From: Alistipes sp.
GTDB lineage: Bacteria > Bacteroidota > Bacteroidia > Bacteroidales > Rikenellaceae
NCBI GenBank assembly: GCA_017560305.1
Contig: JAFYOF010000034.1
Location: 1-21,766 of the forward strand
DNA length: 21,766 nucleotides
Reading direction: 5' to 3'
The position numbers were made by a program, and so were the translations under genes. Under the pieces are notes generated by a model. That model saw only the letters and a program-made list of their open reading frames with translations, was not told where the DNA came from and ran no database searches. Below, piece by piece: positions 20,449 through 21,766 of the stretch (positions are counted from its first letter, which is position 1; every line of letters starts with the position of its first letter).

Positions 20449-21766
20449 CTACTTAACCTCCTCGAACTCTACATCCTCTGGCTGAGCCTGAGTGCCACCC
20501 TGCTGACCTGCGTCAGCACCTGGCTGTGCACCGCCCTGAGCCTGCTGCGCCTGCTGTGCAGCGTAGAGGTCCTGAGATGCAGCCTGCCAAGCAGCGTTGA
20601 GCTCTGCGATTGCAGTGTCGATAGCCGCTACATCCTGGTTCTTGTGAGCCTCCTTGAGCTTTGCCAACGCGCCCTCGATAGCAGACTTCTTGTCAGCTGG
20701 AATCTTGTCGCCGTACTCCTTGAGCTGCTTCTCGGTAGCGAAGATGTTAGAGTCGGCAGCGTTGATCTTCTCGATACGCTCCTTCTCCTGCTTGTCCTTC
20801 TCCTCGTTAGCCTTAGCCTCGTCGCGCATACGCTGAATCTCCTGCTCTGTCAAGCCTGATGAAGCCTCGATGCGAATCTTCTGCTCCTTGCCAGTACCCT
20901 TATCCTTTGCAGATACATTCAAGATACCGTTAGCGTCGATATCGAATGTCACCTCAATCTGTGGCACACCGCGTGGAGCTGCTGGGATACCATCCAAGTG
21001 GAAGCGACCGATAGACTTGTTGTCACGAGCCATAGGACGCTCACCCTGGCATACGTTAATCTCAACTGAAGGCTGGTTGTCAGCGGCAGTAGAGAATACC
21101 TCGCTCTTGCGTGTGGGGATAGTTGTGTTAGCCTCGATAAGCTTTGTGAAGACACCACCCAAAGTCTCGATACCGAGTGAAAGTGGAGTTACATCCAACA
21201 AAAGCACATCCTTAACCTCACCTGTCAATACACCACCCTGAATAGCAGCACCGATAGCTACAACCTCATCGGGGTTTACTGACTTGTTGGGAGCCTTACC
21301 GAAGAACTTCTCAACAATCTGCTGGATAGCGGGGATACGTGTAGAACCACCTACCAAGATAACCTCGTCGATATCGCTTGCTGACAAGCCTGCGTCGCGC
21401 AATGCGATACGGCAGGGCTCGATAGTCTTCTGTACCAAGTGGTCGCACAACTGCTCGAACTTAGCACGTGTGAGTGACATCACCAAGTGCTGGGGAATAC
21501 CGTTTACAGGCATAATGTAGGGGAGGTTGATCTCTGTTGTAGTTGTAGATGACAACTCGATCTTTGCCTTCTCGGCAGCCTCCTTCACACGCTGCAAAGC
21601 CATAGGATCCTGACGGAGGTCGATGCCGTGCTCAGCCTTGAATGCCTCTGCCATATAGTCGATCAATACGTGGTCGAAGTCATCACCACCGAGGTGAGTA
21701 TCACCATTTGTTGACTTAACCTCGAATACACCGTCACCCAACTCCAAGATAGAGATATCGAAAGTA
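20449..21766 (-). CDS. dnaK: Molecular chaperone DnaK, C-terminal two thirds (5' end outside window)
   Basis: ATP-dependent Hsp70 chaperone working with DnaJ and GrpE. About 439 codons are visible, entering at [16 protein letters not shown] near residue 197 of a protein normally about 640 aa. Present are [22 protein letters not shown] of nucleotide-binding subdomain II, the interdomain linker region [18 protein letters not shown], the substrate-binding sandwich with [19 protein letters not shown], and the helical lid ending in an A/Q/G-rich tail and [10 protein letters not shown]. The terminal EEVK matches bacterial DnaK. The frame continues open to the window edge, so the gene is cut, not truncated. 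No dnaJ follows; secDF is next on the same strand with a terminator in between. Confidence 0.98.
   Translation of the reverse strand, partial: TFDISILELGDGVFEVKSTNGDTHLGGDDFDHVLIDYMAEAFKAEHGIDLRQDPMALQRVKEAAEKAKIELSSTTTTEINLPYIMPVNGIPQHLVMSLTRAKFEQLCDHLVQKTIEPCRIALRDAGLSASDIDEVILVGGSTRIPAIQQIVEKFFGKAPNKSVNPDEVVAIGAAIQGGVLTGEVKDVLLLDVTPLSLGIETLGGVFTKLIEANTTIPTRKSEVFSTAADNQPSVEINVCQGERPMARDNKSIGRFHLDGIPAAPRGVPQIEVTFDIDANGILNVSAKDKGTGKEQKIRIEASSGLTEQEIQRMRDEAKANEEKDKQEKERIEKINAADSNIFATEKQLKEYGDKIPADKKSAIEGALAKLKEAHKNQDVAAIDTAIAELNAAWQAASQDLYAAQQAQQAQGGAQPGADAGQQGGTQAQPEDVEFEEVK

Noticed and set aside
1..21766. CRISPR arrays, tRNA/rRNA genes, insertion sequences, prophage
   Set aside because: None seen on either strand by eye; no regularly spaced repeats and no transposase or integrase-like products.

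Overview
The window looks like a chromosomal segment of a Bacteroidota bacterium, order Bacteroidales. Several signs agree: at least nine promoters carry the Bacteroidota -7 box TAnnTTTG, in the best cases with TTTG about 19-20 nt upstream; SecD and SecF are fused; a YbbR-like gene sits next to coaE; and a metallopeptidase-like gene, dxr, rseP and radA are clustered. There is also a DUF4831 protein, an MG2/plug-like exported protein, and a short MKK-type peptide in front of a fimbrillin-like lipoprotein. GC is moderate (about half by eye). The family cannot be fixed from sequence alone; Rikenellaceae/Alistipes-like is my guess.

Layout, left to right. 1-571 (-): rpmI and the 5' part of rplT, without infC in front of them. 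729-911 (-): a 60-codon frame without an ATG but with its own terminator, perhaps a gene remnant. 986-3132 (+): a tight operon of lolD, a TIGR02757/DUF2400 gene and a trmN6-like methyltransferase, then a separately promoted DUF4831 gene (3190-4095) and an AlkD-like gene (4194-4811). 4819-5142 (-): thioredoxin. 5321-6341 (+): an AT-richer island with a 39-aa peptide gene and a fimbrillin-like lipoprotein gene. 6421-11260 (-): a four-gene run transcribed as M23-like protein, dxr, rseP, radA. 11517-12437 (+): a sugar-nucleotidyltransferase gene with codon use typical of highly expressed genes. 12571-15195 (+): a large exported MG2/plug-like protein. 15322-17176 (-): YbbR-like, coaE, folP. 17252-20203 (-): secDF. 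20449 to the edge (-): the C-terminal two thirds of dnaK.

Most genes are housekeeping: translation, lipoprotein export (lolD), Sec export (secDF), envelope stress proteolysis (rseP), isoprenoid (dxr), CoA (coaE) and folate (folP) synthesis, DNA repair (radA, AlkD-like), and protein folding or redox balance (dnaK, thioredoxin). I saw no transposase, prophage, CRISPR array, tRNA or rRNA. No stretch over about 300 bases lacks a gene once the 39-aa peptide gene at 5321-5440 is counted.

The most interesting signal is between the genes. An identical 38-bp AT-rich sequence occurs twice in opposite orientations (929-966 and 11300-11337), each time 6-7 nt upstream of a -7 box and supplying the -33 TTTG, so it behaves as a dispersed promoter cassette. 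A second, diverged hairpin repeat lies behind two genes (9145-9190, 15219-15275). Other points are two promoters so close to the start codon that the mRNA may be leaderless, a terminator whose loop contains the folP stop codon, an M23-fold protein with its zinc ligands replaced, and the peptide/lipoprotein pair.
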